Assembly: GCA_036406675.1 (NCBI GenBank)
Contig: DASXAO010000043.1
Location: 1 to 64,000, forward strand
Direction of reading: 5' to 3'
Length of the DNA stretch: 64,000 nucleotides
Source: SCGC-AG-212-J23 sp036406675
GTDB taxonomy: Bacteria; Pseudomonadota; Gammaproteobacteria; Burkholderiales; SG8-39
Each line of letters opens with the position of its first letter. The first letter of the stretch is position 1. The notes beneath the pieces are model-generated. The model did not search any database. It was not told where the DNA came from and worked only from the letters and a program-made list of their open reading frames with translations. Positions 11,728 to 19,650 of the stretch are shown one piece after another. Both the position numbers and the translations under genes were made by a program.

Positions 11728-12453
11728 CTAGAAGCGAAACGACACGCCCGCCACGACGTGGTGGGTGTCGAGGTCGAATTTGGTCGGCACGCGGGCGCCC
11801 GTGATGGTGCCGGTAAGCGCCGGCTCGGAATGGACGTGCGTAAAGCGGTATTCCCCGAAAAGCGCCGCGGCGGTGGTGAGCTGCCACGACAGGCCGCCGC
11901 CGACCTTGTATCCGGTGGTCGTATCGGTGGCGGGCTCGTTGGTCAGCTCGCCGTTCTCCTTGTTCGTGACCTTGATCCTGAAGAGCGCCGGGCCGGCGGT
12001 CGCGTACGCCTGGGCGCGGCCCTTGGCGTATCCCGGGCTGTCGAAGAATCCGTGGCGCACACGGACTAGATCGAACGCGACCACGTCGGCCGAGAAGTCG
12101 ATTGCCTTGAGGTTCGCGGGCACGGTGACTCCGGAGATCGTGAGATTCACGCTCTGGGTCGGCACGTCGGCGTTGAAGCGAAAGAAATCCAGCCCGACGC
12201 CGTACCAGGGAACCGAATCGAACCAATAGCCGGCGCGCGCGCCCAGGACTCCGGACTGATCCCACTCCACGTCGTGGAAAGTGTGGTCCGCCGGCCCGGT
12301 CGGGGAGCCGATCATCATCACGATGTCGCTGCGCGGCGTATAGGCAACCCCGCCGTACAGATCGGCGAACCACTCCGCTCGGGCGGGACCCGCAGCCGCG
12401 AAGAACAGAAAGCAGGCTGCCGCGAGCCGGCACGCTGTTGTGGGGTGGCGCAT
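11728..12453 (-). CDS. Outer-membrane beta-barrel protein
   Basis: 241 residues from the ATG at 12453, chosen because it opens a signal peptide (AAACFLFFAAAGPARAEW); codons further upstream read through unlike a signal sequence. The mature region is a run of amphipathic strands ending in VVAGVSFRF, the terminal aromatic typical of Bam-inserted barrels. It resembles small OmpW/porin-like barrels but I cannot place it in a named family. It is the last gene of the minus-strand Rieske operon, 7 bases after a Bug gene, so it may be the outer-membrane entry route for the same substrate (inference). Confidence 0.8.
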   Translation of the reverse strand: MRHPTTACRLAAACFLFFAAAGPARAEWFADLYGGVAYTPRSDIVMMIGSPTGPADHTFHDVEWDQSGVLGARAGYWFDSVPWYGVGLDFFRFNADVPTQSVNLTISGVTVPANLKAIDFSADVVAFDLVRVRHGFFDSPGYAKGRAQAYATAGPALFRIKVTNKENGELTNEPATDTTTGYKVGGGLSWQLTTAAALFGEYRFTHVHSEPALTGTITGARVPTKFDLDTHHVVAGVSFRF

Positions 12454-12460
12454 CCGCAGG

Positions 12461-13423
12461 CTATTCCGGCTCCATGCCCGCAGCCTTGAGTACGGCAGCG
12501 ACGCGCGGCCCCTCCGCCTTCGCCCGCTCGAACACATAGCCGGGCGTGCTGTGCTCGGGGGAGACGCCGAGGCTCGCGTATTTCTCCTGCACGTCGGGCA
12601 GCTTTACGATACGGCCGAACTCGGCGTTCAGGCGCCCGACGATCGCCGCGGGCGTTCCCTTGGGCGCCAGCACCGCCCACCACACCGCCGACTCGTACTC
12701 CGGCACGCCGGCCTCGATCATGGTCGGCACGTCGGGCAGCACCGCCGCGCGCTCGCGCGTCGTCACGGCAAGGGGGCGCAGCCTGCCGGCGCGGATATGC
12801 GGCAGCGCCGGCACCATGTCGGAGAACACCATCTGCACCTGCCCCGCGACGAGGTCGGATACCGACTGCACCGTGCCCTTGTAGGGCACGTGGATGATGT
12901 CGACGCCGGTCGCGGCCTTGAACATCTCGCCCGAGATGTGCGACTGGATGCCCTTGCCGCCCGAGCCGAAGTTGAGCTTGCCCGGCTGCGCCTTCGCAAG
13001 CGCGATCAGCTCGCGCACGCTCTTCGCCGCCACTGACGGATGCACCACCAGGACCTGCCCCGCGCTCGCGATCATCGAGATCGGCGCGAAGTCCGTGAAC
13101 ACGTCGAAGGCGTGGTGCTTGTACAGATAGAGGTTGTTCACCAGCGTGCTCGAGCTCGTGATCACGATGGTGTAGCCGTCGGGCGGCTGCTTCGCCGCGT
13201 ACTCGTGGCCGATGCTCGCGGCCGCGCCGGGGCGGTTTTCAATGGTGACCGGCTGGCCGAGCCCTTCGGCAAGCTTCGCCCCGAGCAGCCGGCACAGCAC
13301 GTCGCTCGACCCGCCCGGGGGGAAGGGCGCGACGAACTTGAGGGGCCGACTCGGATAGTTCTGCGCATGCGCGGCGCCGGCAAGTGCGGCGATCAGGACT
13401 GCAAAGGCCAGGGTCCGTTTCAT
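12461..13423 (-). CDS. Bug/TctC family solute-binding protein in the Rieske operon
   Basis: 320 residues with a signal peptide ending AHAQ, then NYPSRPLKFVAPFPPGGSSDVLCRL and VTIENRPGAAASIG. It starts 27 bases after the Rieske beta-subunit stop and is followed after 7 bases by the outer-membrane gene, so it is likely cotranscribed with both. Position suggests it binds the aromatic or carboxylated substrate of the oxygenase. There is no TctAB pair in the window, as is common for this family. Confidence 0.93.
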   Translation of the reverse strand: MKRTLAFAVLIAALAGAAHAQNYPSRPLKFVAPFPPGGSSDVLCRLLGAKLAEGLGQPVTIENRPGAAASIGHEYAAKQPPDGYTIVITSSSTLVNNLYLYKHHAFDVFTDFAPISMIASAGQVLVVHPSVAAKSVRELIALAKAQPGKLNFGSGGKGIQSHISGEMFKAATGVDIIHVPYKGTVQSVSDLVAGQVQMVFSDMVPALPHIRAGRLRPLAVTTRERAAVLPDVPTMIEAGVPEYESAVWWAVLAPKGTPAAIVGRLNAEFGRIVKLPDVQEKYASLGVSPEHSTPGYVFERAKAEGPRVAAVLKAAGMEPE

Positions 13424-13450
13424 GGCGAGGGAGTCTATATGTGGAGTCGG

Positions 13451-13927
13451 TTAGATGGGCGTCGCGAGGAGCGAAGGAACCAGGCCGGTGTCGGCGACGA
13501 CGGTCACGGACTTCAGGCGAGCCGCCTGACCTTCGAATAGCGCATCGACGCGGTAACGGCCCACGCTGAAAAGCCTCGAAGCGCCTTCGAGCTCGGTCTG
13601 GAACAGGCTGTAGGAGACGTCGAAGCGCCAGGTCGATCCGTCGTTCCCGGTGAAGCGCAGAGGCCCGAGCACGTGCCGGTCGTAGTGCAGGTTGTAGAGG
13701 TTGACGTGCCGGTACGACTCGACCCGGTCGCGCAGCATGTTCTTGTTGTCGCACCAGATGAGGATGTTGGGCAGGCCCTGCTCGACGTTCTCGCGCGTGA
13801 CTACCTTGTAGTCGCAGGCTTCGTCGAACAGGGCGACCCAGTCCTCGAGCCGATCCTCGTCGATGGCCATGGCGTACTCGGCCATCAGCGCGGTGAGCGC
13901 TTCGCGCACTTCGGCAGGAACTTTCAA
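13451..13927 (-). CDS. Aromatic-ring-hydroxylating dioxygenase, beta subunit
   Basis: 158 residues with the NTF2-like cone fold of ring-hydroxylating oxygenase small subunits: the N-terminal AEYAMAIDEDRLEDWVALFDE helix-turn and the RHVNLYNLHYDRHVLGP region are typical. The subunit has no redox centre and packs with the alpha subunit in an alpha3beta3 oxygenase. It begins 16 bases after the alpha subunit stop, consistent with one operon. Confidence 0.9.
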   Translation of the reverse strand: MKVPAEVREALTALMAEYAMAIDEDRLEDWVALFDEACDYKVVTRENVEQGLPNILIWCDNKNMLRDRVESYRHVNLYNLHYDRHVLGPLRFTGNDGSTWRFDVSYSLFQTELEGASRLFSVGRYRVDALFEGQAARLKSVTVVADTGLVPSLLATPI

Positions 13928-13943
13928 CGGATCGTCCTCCGGG

Positions 13944-15200
13944 TCAACGGATGGCGCCCTCGGGCTCGGCGCCCATCAGCTCGGCCCAGTAGGACCAGAA
14001 GCCGCGGATGGGGCTCTCGGTGACGCGGTGGGCGAGGTCGCGCAATGCGCCGCGACCGCCCATTTCGACGACCGCGCTCGCTTCGCCTGCGCTGCGCGTC
14101 GCCTTCTGCACCACCTCGATCGCCTCGCCGTCTTCCATGCTCACGAAGCCGGCGGGCCCGACGAGGTTCGACGACATGAGCCGGTGGCGCGTCATGGCTT
14201 CGTCGTCGTCGGCGTAGCCGAACACGGTCTGGAACACCTCGTGCGCATCGACGCCCTTGGGACGGATCTGGCGCGTGGCGATCGTGTTGTTGATCTGGAT
14301 GAGGAGCGCGTTCGGGAACAGGGTCGGCGCCGCTAGGTTCATCCCATCGGGAAACTCGTTGGCAAAAGACAGCAATTTCCTGTCTCTGAGCTGCATCCGG
14401 TCCAGCCGCGCCGCGGTGTCGGCGTAGGCGGCCTTCGCGTCTTCCTGCGTGTCGGTCGCGGCGTACGCATGATTCATGTTGTGGCGATGGCGCCCGTCCA
14501 TCTTCACGCCGCCCTTCTGCGTGGCGCGGTCCACGCCGTAGGTGACGAAGAACTCGTGCAGCAGGCTCGCGTGATAGGTGTCGCGCAGGTTCTCGGCGTA
14601 GAGCTTCCAGTTGCCGTGGATGAGCTGGCGCGAGTAGCCGAGGATGCGGATCGGGCGGTTGAGGAAGCGCTTGACCATTCCGGTGCCGAACTCGCCGAGG
14701 TACTGCTCGAGCGGCTCGGCCTGCTCCGGCCGGAAGGTGCCGAAGAGCATCCCGGCGCAGCTTTCGACCTTCATTTTTCTCGGCGAACTGGACTTCATGT
14801 CGAAATCTTCCGGCATGCCGCCTTCGCCCTTGAGCCCCTTGCGGAACGGCAGGCCGGTGAGCTCGCCCGCGGTCGAATAGCACCAGCGGTGATAGAGGCA
14901 GACGTGGCGATCCGCGTTGCCTCGCAACGTGCGCACGATCATCGCGCCGCGGTGCGAGCAGCGGTTCACGAACGCGTGGATGCTGCCGTCCTTGTGGCGC
15001 GACACCACGACCGGCGTGTCGCCGACCCAGGTGGTGCGAAAGTCGCCCGGGTTCGGCATCTCGGCCTCGAGGCAGAGGTAGCTCCATGCCGGGCCGCGGA
15101 AGATGCGCTCCATCTCGAGCGCGTAGAGCTCTTCGTCGTGATGCAGGCGAAACGGGACGCGCGAGTAGTCGTTGCGCGGCCAGCGGACTTCAGGATTCAT
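13944..15200 (-). CDS. Rieske [2Fe-2S] aromatic-ring-hydroxylating dioxygenase, alpha subunit
   Basis: 418 residues from the ATG at 15200 (MNPEVRWPRND); an earlier in-frame ATG would add 28 residues unlike the family. The Rieske cluster ligands are Cys81-x-His83 and Cys101-x2-His104. The mononuclear iron site is in NLRDTYHASLLHEF with Asp207, His210 and His215. The enzyme inserts O2 into an aromatic ring using electrons from a reductase. No ferredoxin or reductase gene is adjacent, so these must be encoded elsewhere. The start overlaps the GNAT gene by 11 bases. Substrate unknown; the sequence resembles oxygenases for benzoate, salicylate or similar acids. Confidence 0.93.
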   Translation of the reverse strand: MNPEVRWPRNDYSRVPFRLHHDEELYALEMERIFRGPAWSYLCLEAEMPNPGDFRTTWVGDTPVVVSRHKDGSIHAFVNRCSHRGAMIVRTLRGNADRHVCLYHRWCYSTAGELTGLPFRKGLKGEGGMPEDFDMKSSSPRKMKVESCAGMLFGTFRPEQAEPLEQYLGEFGTGMVKRFLNRPIRILGYSRQLIHGNWKLYAENLRDTYHASLLHEFFVTYGVDRATQKGGVKMDGRHRHNMNHAYAATDTQEDAKAAYADTAARLDRMQLRDRKLLSFANEFPDGMNLAAPTLFPNALLIQINNTIATRQIRPKGVDAHEVFQTVFGYADDDEAMTRHRLMSSNLVGPAGFVSMEDGEAIEVVQKATRSAGEASAVVEMGGRGALRDLAHRVTESPIRGFWSYWAELMGAEPEGAIR

Positions 15201-15666
15201 GGAGCCTCTTTTTGTACGGATACGAGCACAGCACGCCGAAACGGGGCCTTTTGGCCCCTGCCGGGTGATAGCCCAGCTTTTCATAGAAAGGGCAGGCCAG
15301 CAAAGTGCTATCCAGCTTCATCTCCCGCAGCCCCCATTCCTGCGCCTTCTGTTCCAGCGCCACGTGGATCGCCTTGCCGAGACCTTGGCGTTGCGCGTTC
15401 GGCGCCATGTAGAAGAGATTGATTTCGCCGCTGCGATGAAGAAGACCCACGCCCGACAGATGGCCGCGATTTTCGGCAATCACGAAGAAGTTGTCGTCGT
15501 TCGCCATCCACGAGGTGAAGTTCTGCACGGTCTTGTTGGAAAGCCATCTGGCGATGGTATCCGCATCGCCCCGGTGATCGTCGCAACATAGCTCGCTGAT
15601 GGACCGGCGCACCACCGCGACAGCGGCCTCGGCGTCGTGCGGTTCCGCTCGGCGAACGACAACCAT
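15190..15666 (-). CDS. GNAT family N-acetyltransferase
   Basis: 158 residues. GNAT fold: VVRRAEPHDAEAAVAVVRRS at strand 1/helix 1, and motif A with acetyl-CoA loop NAQRQGLGKAIHVALE (Q-R-x-G-x-G). The C-terminal half ends CPFYEKLGYHPAG, typical of the family. First gene of the Rieske operon; the last 11 bases overlap the oxygenase alpha start. Its acceptor could be a pathway intermediate or a protein; not deducible. Confidence 0.88.
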   Translation of the reverse strand: MVVVRRAEPHDAEAAVAVVRRSISELCCDDHRGDADTIARWLSNKTVQNFTSWMANDDNFFVIAENRGHLSGVGLLHRSGEINLFYMAPNAQRQGLGKAIHVALEQKAQEWGLREMKLDSTLLACPFYEKLGYHPAGAKRPRFGVLCSYPYKKRLHES

Positions 15667-15679
15667 TCTGCCCTCCGGG

Positions 15680-15730
15680 CTAGTCCACCTTGACGTTGAG
15701 GTCCTTCACGATCTTGCCCCAGTAGGCTGC
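15680..15730 (-). pseudogene. Relic of a Bug gene 3' end
   Basis: On the minus strand the last codons before a TAG stop encode AAYWGKIVKDLNVKVD, which matches the C-terminal signature of Bug proteins (compare KWAKVVKDAGLPVQ at the end of the gene at 10749). Upstream of this the similarity stops and the rest of the gene is missing. The relic ends 13 bases before the GNAT start, so an intact Bug gene probably once headed this operon and was deleted up to the FAD monooxygenase promoter region. Confidence 0.5.
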
Positions 15731-15836
15731 TGGGGATAGGGTAGCAAGGAACGCCCCGGTTGAGATGCGGCAGATCAAATGCGAGACTCGGCTTACGCCC
15801 GGGTGCCCGGGACAAAAGGAAGGGACGGAGCCGGTC

Positions 15837-17045
15837 GTGCCACGCGCCGTCATCGTCGGCGGCTCCATGTCGGGGCTCTTCGCCGCGGCGTTCCTGCGGC
15901 AGAGAGGATGGGACGCCGACGTCTACGAGCGCTCGCCGGTCGAGCTGGTCGGCCGCGGCGCGGGGATCACCACGCACCCGGAGCTGCTGGATGCGCTTTC
16001 GAAGTGCGGCGCGGGCACCCTCGACCTCGGCGTCGAGGTCGAGAAGCGAATCGCGCTGGATCGCGACGGTCGCGTGGTCGGAGAAAAGCGCCTGCCGCAG
16101 ATCCTGACTTCGTGGGATCGGCTGCAGCGGCTGCTGCGCAAGACCATAGACGAGGGGCGCTACCACCTCGGCCACAGCTTCGAGCGCGTCGACCAGGACG
16201 GTACGGGCGTGGTCGCGCATTTCGCCGGCGGGCGCGTCGAACGCGCCGAGATGCTGATCGGCGCGGACGGAATTCGCTCCAGCGTGCGCGCGCGGGTCGC
16301 GCCGGGCGTACAGCCGGTCTACGCGGGGTACTATATCTGGCGCGCCGCGCCGAACGAAGCCGACCTCAGGCCGGAAACGCGACAGAGCATTTTCCCGTAC
16401 TACATCCTTTTTGCCGCCGCCCGTCAGCACGTCTTCGGCTACCCGATCGCCGGATTGGACAACGACCTGCGTGCCGGCCGGCGCCGCTATAACGTCGGCT
16501 GGTATCGGGTCGGCGACGCGCAGGCGCTGCGCGAAATGTGCGTCGACGAGAACGGGCACCAGCACGAGTACTCCGTGCCGCCTCCGCTCATCCGCAAGGA
16601 CCTCGTCGCACGGATGCGCGCGGAGGCTGAAGACACCCTGCCGCCGCAGGTCCTCGACTGCCTCGACTGCACGCGACCGTTCTTCACGCCGATCTACGAC
16701 TTTACGGCACCTCGCTTCGTGTTCGGGCGCGTCGCGCTGGTCGGCGACGCCGCGTCCTCCGCGCGGCCCCACATGGGCTTCGGCATGGCAAAGGCGGGCG
16801 GTGACGCGCTGGCGCTGGTCGAGTCGCTGGAGGGTCACGACGACATCGACGCAGGACTCGCCGCCTACGACCGGGACCGCCAACCTCTGAGCGAGCGCAT
16901 CATGCTGCATGGACGCAAGCTCGGCAGCATGCTCGGCGTGAACCTGCGGACCGACGAAGACCGAGCGATGGCGCGGCTGTTGCAGGACCCTCGCGCCATG
17001 ATGGACTGGATCGCGGTGCCTCACTTCCTGGATCGCGGCCCATAG
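15837..17045 (+). CDS. FAD-dependent monooxygenase (UbiH/PHBH-like)
   Basis: 402 residues from the GTG at 15837, which follows GGAAGGGACGGAG and places the dinucleotide motif VIVGGSMSGLFAA at the N-terminus as expected. An in-frame ATG at 15765 would add 24 atypical residues. Other group A flavoprotein signatures are the IGADGIRSSVR (DG) motif and LVGDAASSARPHMGFG (GD) motif. It hydroxylates an aromatic or similar substrate with NAD(P)H and O2. It is transcribed away from the Rieske operon and probably shares its control region and pathway. Confidence 0.9.
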   Translation: MPRAVIVGGSMSGLFAAAFLRQRGWDADVYERSPVELVGRGAGITTHPELLDALSKCGAGTLDLGVEVEKRIALDRDGRVVGEKRLPQILTSWDRLQRLLRKTIDEGRYHLGHSFERVDQDGTGVVAHFAGGRVERAEMLIGADGIRSSVRARVAPGVQPVYAGYYIWRAAPNEADLRPETRQSIFPYYILFAAARQHVFGYPIAGLDNDLRAGRRRYNVGWYRVGDAQALREMCVDENGHQHEYSVPPPLIRKDLVARMRAEAEDTLPPQVLDCLDCTRPFFTPIYDFTAPRFVFGRVALVGDAASSARPHMGFGMAKAGGDALALVESLEGHDDIDAGLAAYDRDRQPLSERIMLHGRKLGSMLGVNLRTDEDRAMARLLQDPRAMMDWIAVPHFLDRGP

Positions 17046-17165
17046 CCGGGCGTTGACCGCCCGAGGCGAAGCTTCACCGCGAGGCGGTTCGGGTTGGGCA
17101 TCAGGGTCGAATAGAGCAGGCGCGCGATTTGCATCGCTTCCGGATCCTCCTGAAAGGAGCCGGAA

Positions 17166-17348
17166 ATGAATGCTTCGGACATTTCGACGCTCGCCCACCA
17201 GCTTTTTGCAGCGCAAGGCGGCAAAGCCATCGCCGAAGCCGCTCAAAAGGCCGAGTCCTGCCGGCGGGCCGGAGATAGCGAGCAGGCGAAGGTTTGGGAG
17301 CGCGTGGAAGGCGTGTTGCGCGAGATGCGCGGTCCGCACCAGAGCTGA
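17166..17348 (+). CDS. Small conserved protein (DUF6961-like)
   Basis: 60 residues, ATG preceded by AAAGGAGCCGGAA, an excellent ribosome site. Pattern: a helix (ISTLAHQLFAAQGGKAIAEAAQKAE) then CRRAGDSEQAKVWERVEGVLREM, which resembles the small helical DUF6961-type proteins. It is predicted soluble and all-helical with no signal peptide. Function unknown. It lies between the monooxygenase and the convergent epimerase. Confidence 0.65.
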   Translation: MNASDISTLAHQLFAAQGGKAIAEAAQKAESCRRAGDSEQAKVWERVEGVLREMRGPHQS

Positions 17349-17351
17349 TCT

Positions 17352-18308
17352 TCAGGGAGTGGGGTTCGACTCCATCCACTCGATGAAATCGTCGGCGGCC
17401 GCCGCCAAATCGAAGCGCGGCGCCCAGCCGAGGTCCTCGACCAGGCGCCGGTTGGAGAAGCGGGTGCGCGTGCCGGGAGCGAGCGGCACGACGTTGCAGC
17501 CCTCGGCCGATTCGCGCCAGCGGAATCTCGGAAAGCGCTTCTCGAGCAGCCCGCACCACTGCGGCAGCGCCCACGGCGCGCCCGTGCCCAGGTGGTACAG
17601 CCGATGCGAAGGCGCCTCGGCGTCGAGGAGCGCGATGAGCGCGCGCGCCACGTCTGCGCCGTAGATGTAGTCGGTGGCACCGAGCGGCGGAAACACCGCC
17701 TCGCCGCCTGCGACCGCGATGTGCGCGATGACGGTCGGCGGCGAGAGGCGGTCGCGCACGCCGCTCTCGTGCTCCCAGCGGCCGAAGGCCATGGCCAGGC
17801 GTCCGATGCGCACGTCGAGGCCCCACAGGGCAGCGAGGCGCAAACAGCTTCGCTCGGCCGCGTACTTGGTGATCCCGTACATCGATTCGGGCACCGGGCG
17901 GTGACGCTCTTCGTCGAGCGGCTCGGCTACGCCGACGCCCGCCGCGCCGTAGAGAGCCCCGGTGCTCGCGTGGACGAAGCGCTCGACTCCAGCGTTTCGT
18001 GCTTCCTGCAGAACGTTGAGCGTGCCGATGAGGTTCACCTCGGCGATGCGGCGCGCCTCGCGCGCGTCGCGTTCCGGGCCGGCCGTGATCGCCGACATGT
18101 GGATAACGCGCTCGATCCTTTGCCCTGAAAAGAGCTGTTGGAGGGCAGACGCGTCGGTAACATCGCCCTGAACAAAATGTGCCCTGGAGAACGGCGCGGG
18201 AGGCGCGCGCAGGTCGAAAATCAGCGCCTCGTCGCCGCGCTCGAGGAGCTGCTCGGCGACGTTCAGGCCGACGAAGCCCGCGCCGCCGGTGAGCAGGGTG
18301 ATGGGCAT
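17352..18308 (-). CDS. NAD-dependent epimerase/dehydratase (extended SDR)
   Basis: 318 residues. Extended SDR: TGGAGFVG at residues 7-14, acidic D after strand 2 (IFDLRAP) for NAD, a Ser/Thr in HASTGALYG, and the catalytic pair in SMYGITKYA (Tyr-x3-Lys). It resembles UDP-sugar epimerases and related sugar or lactone enzymes. No sugar-biosynthesis neighbours are present, so specificity is open. The 3' end is 3 bases from the stop of the small gene on the other strand. Confidence 0.9.
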   Translation of the reverse strand: MPITLLTGGAGFVGLNVAEQLLERGDEALIFDLRAPPAPFSRAHFVQGDVTDASALQQLFSGQRIERVIHMSAITAGPERDAREARRIAEVNLIGTLNVLQEARNAGVERFVHASTGALYGAAGVGVAEPLDEERHRPVPESMYGITKYAAERSCLRLAALWGLDVRIGRLAMAFGRWEHESGVRDRLSPPTVIAHIAVAGGEAVFPPLGATDYIYGADVARALIALLDAEAPSHRLYHLGTGAPWALPQWCGLLEKRFPRFRWRESAEGCNVVPLAPGTRTRFSNRRLVEDLGWAPRFDLAAAADDFIEWMESNPTP

Positions 18309-18374
18309 GTGGGCGTTACCAATGGTAACAACCTCGACGGACTGATCGAGCGCGGTTGCTGTCTACTCATCAGG

Positions 18375-18755
18375 ATGACCAGGCTAAAAGGAGCACGGCT
18401 CTTGACGGTGTGCCTGCTGGCTTTCGGGCTCAGCGGCATCGCTTACGGGCGCGGTGGGCATTCAGGCCACGGTGGGTTTCACGGCTCGGGCGGCTTCCAC
18501 CACTTCAGCGGCCCTCATTTCCACAACCACGCCTTCATAGGCGGCGGGGTGTTCTTTGCGCCTTCATTTTTCTACCCACCGCCCGTGTATTACGATCCGC
18601 CGCCGGCGGTGCAGTACGTCGAGCCTCCTCCCGCGAATTCCACCCCGGAACCCGGCTACTGGTACTACTGCCCCGGCTCGAACCAGTATTACCCCTACAC
18701 GCAAGAGTGTCCCGGCGGCTGGCAGCCGGTCGCGCCGCAGCCACCCCCGTCGTAA
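18375..18755 (+). CDS. Exported Gly/His- and Pro/Tyr-rich small protein
   Basis: 126 residues; the ATG at 18375 begins a signal peptide (LLTVCLLAFGLSGIAYG). The mature part starts with a Gly/His-rich stretch (GGHSGHGGFHGSGGFHHF, at least ten His) followed by Pro/Tyr-rich sequence. The C-terminus PGYWYYCPGSNQYYPYTQECPGGW is a recurrent module with two Cys seen in many small exported proteobacterial proteins. The His-rich part could bind metal (inference). Lone gene, convergent with the alpha/beta hydrolase. Confidence 0.78.
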   Translation: MTRLKGARLLTVCLLAFGLSGIAYGRGGHSGHGGFHGSGGFHHFSGPHFHNHAFIGGGVFFAPSFFYPPPVYYDPPPAVQYVEPPPANSTPEPGYWYYCPGSNQYYPYTQECPGGWQPVAPQPPPS

Positions 18756-18758
18756 GAG

Positions 18759-19640
18759 CTACTTCTTGTAGCCGAGGATCCCGGAAGAGAGCGAGCGCGG
18801 GTCGCGCGGGGCGGCGCGACCTTCGTCGACCATCGTGAAGAATTCGAACAGCGCCCGGTTGAAGGCTTCGGGCTCCTCGATATTGATCGTGTGGCCTGAG
18901 CGCGGCACCACCGCCAGGCCGCAATTGGGGATGCTGCGCTTCATGAGGAGCGCGGGCTCGAGGCAAGGGTCGTCCTCGTCGCCGGTGACGACGAGCGCCG
19001 GGACGTTGATCCGCTTCATGTCCTCCACCAGCTCGTAGAGCGACGGCCGGCGCATCTGCACGCCGCGCATCGTGAGCGCCTGGCCGCGCGGCGAGTGCTC
19101 GGCGAGCTGCTGCGCGAACTCGGCCCAGCCGCGCGGGTCCTTGTTCTGGAACTGCACCCGGGTGGGGCCGAGCGCGTACCGCTTCGCCGCTTCCGCCCAA
19201 TTGGCCTCGAAGGAAGCCGCCGCGGCCTCGCACTCGGCACGGAACTTCTCCTTCTTGTCGGGCTCGGCGCCGTAGCCGCAGCCGGCGATGACGAGCGAGC
19301 GCGCGCGTTGCGGGTAGGTGATGCCGAAGTGCAGCGCTGCGAAGCCGCCCATCGAGAGACCCACGACGTGCGCGCGCTCGATCTTCAGGTGGTCGAGGAT
19401 CGCCAGCGCGTCGCCGCGCGCGATCGCCTGCGAGTAGCGTTCGGCGTCGTCCGGGACGTCGGAAGGCGGGAAGCCCCGGGCGGCGTAGGTGACGCAGCGG
19501 AAGTAGCGCGAGAAGAACCGCACCTGGGGCTCCCAGCTGCGGTGGTCGCCCGCGAACTCGTGGATGAAGATGAGCGGCGTACCGGTGCCGGTCTCCTCGA
19601 AATAGAGCCGCGTTCCGTCCCTTGCGTTCGCGTGTGGCAT
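18759..19640 (-). CDS. Alpha/beta hydrolase
   Basis: 293 residues, canonical alpha/beta-hydrolase. Nucleophile elbow GLSMGG with Ser96, oxyanion region IFIHEFAGDHRSW, acid in VVTGDEDDPCL, and catalytic His in RSGHTINIEEP. It starts 10 bases after the stop of the triple-Rid gene on the same strand, so the two are almost certainly one transcription unit. A Rid protein next to an alpha/beta hydrolase recalls RutC-RutD of uracil catabolism (established pathway); that this pair acts likewise is inference. Confidence 0.9.
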   Translation of the reverse strand: MPHANARDGTRLYFEETGTGTPLIFIHEFAGDHRSWEPQVRFFSRYFRCVTYAARGFPPSDVPDDAERYSQAIARGDALAILDHLKIERAHVVGLSMGGFAALHFGITYPQRARSLVIAGCGYGAEPDKKEKFRAECEAAAASFEANWAEAAKRYALGPTRVQFQNKDPRGWAEFAQQLAEHSPRGQALTMRGVQMRRPSLYELVEDMKRINVPALVVTGDEDDPCLEPALLMKRSIPNCGLAVVPRSGHTINIEEPEAFNRALFEFFTMVDEGRAAPRDPRSLSSGILGYKK

Positions 19641-19650
19641 CGGATTCTTT

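Noticed and set aside
15680..15868. 62-codon minus-strand ORF as a real gene
   Set aside because: Only its last 15 or so codons resemble a known family (Bug C-terminus); the rest overlaps the start of the FAD monooxygenase. Treated as a relic.
17021..17230. Minus-strand ORF overlapping the monooxygenase end
   Set aside because: It overlaps coding sequence on the other strand and no motif or ribosome site supports it; the small plus-strand gene at 17166 has a strong ribosome site.
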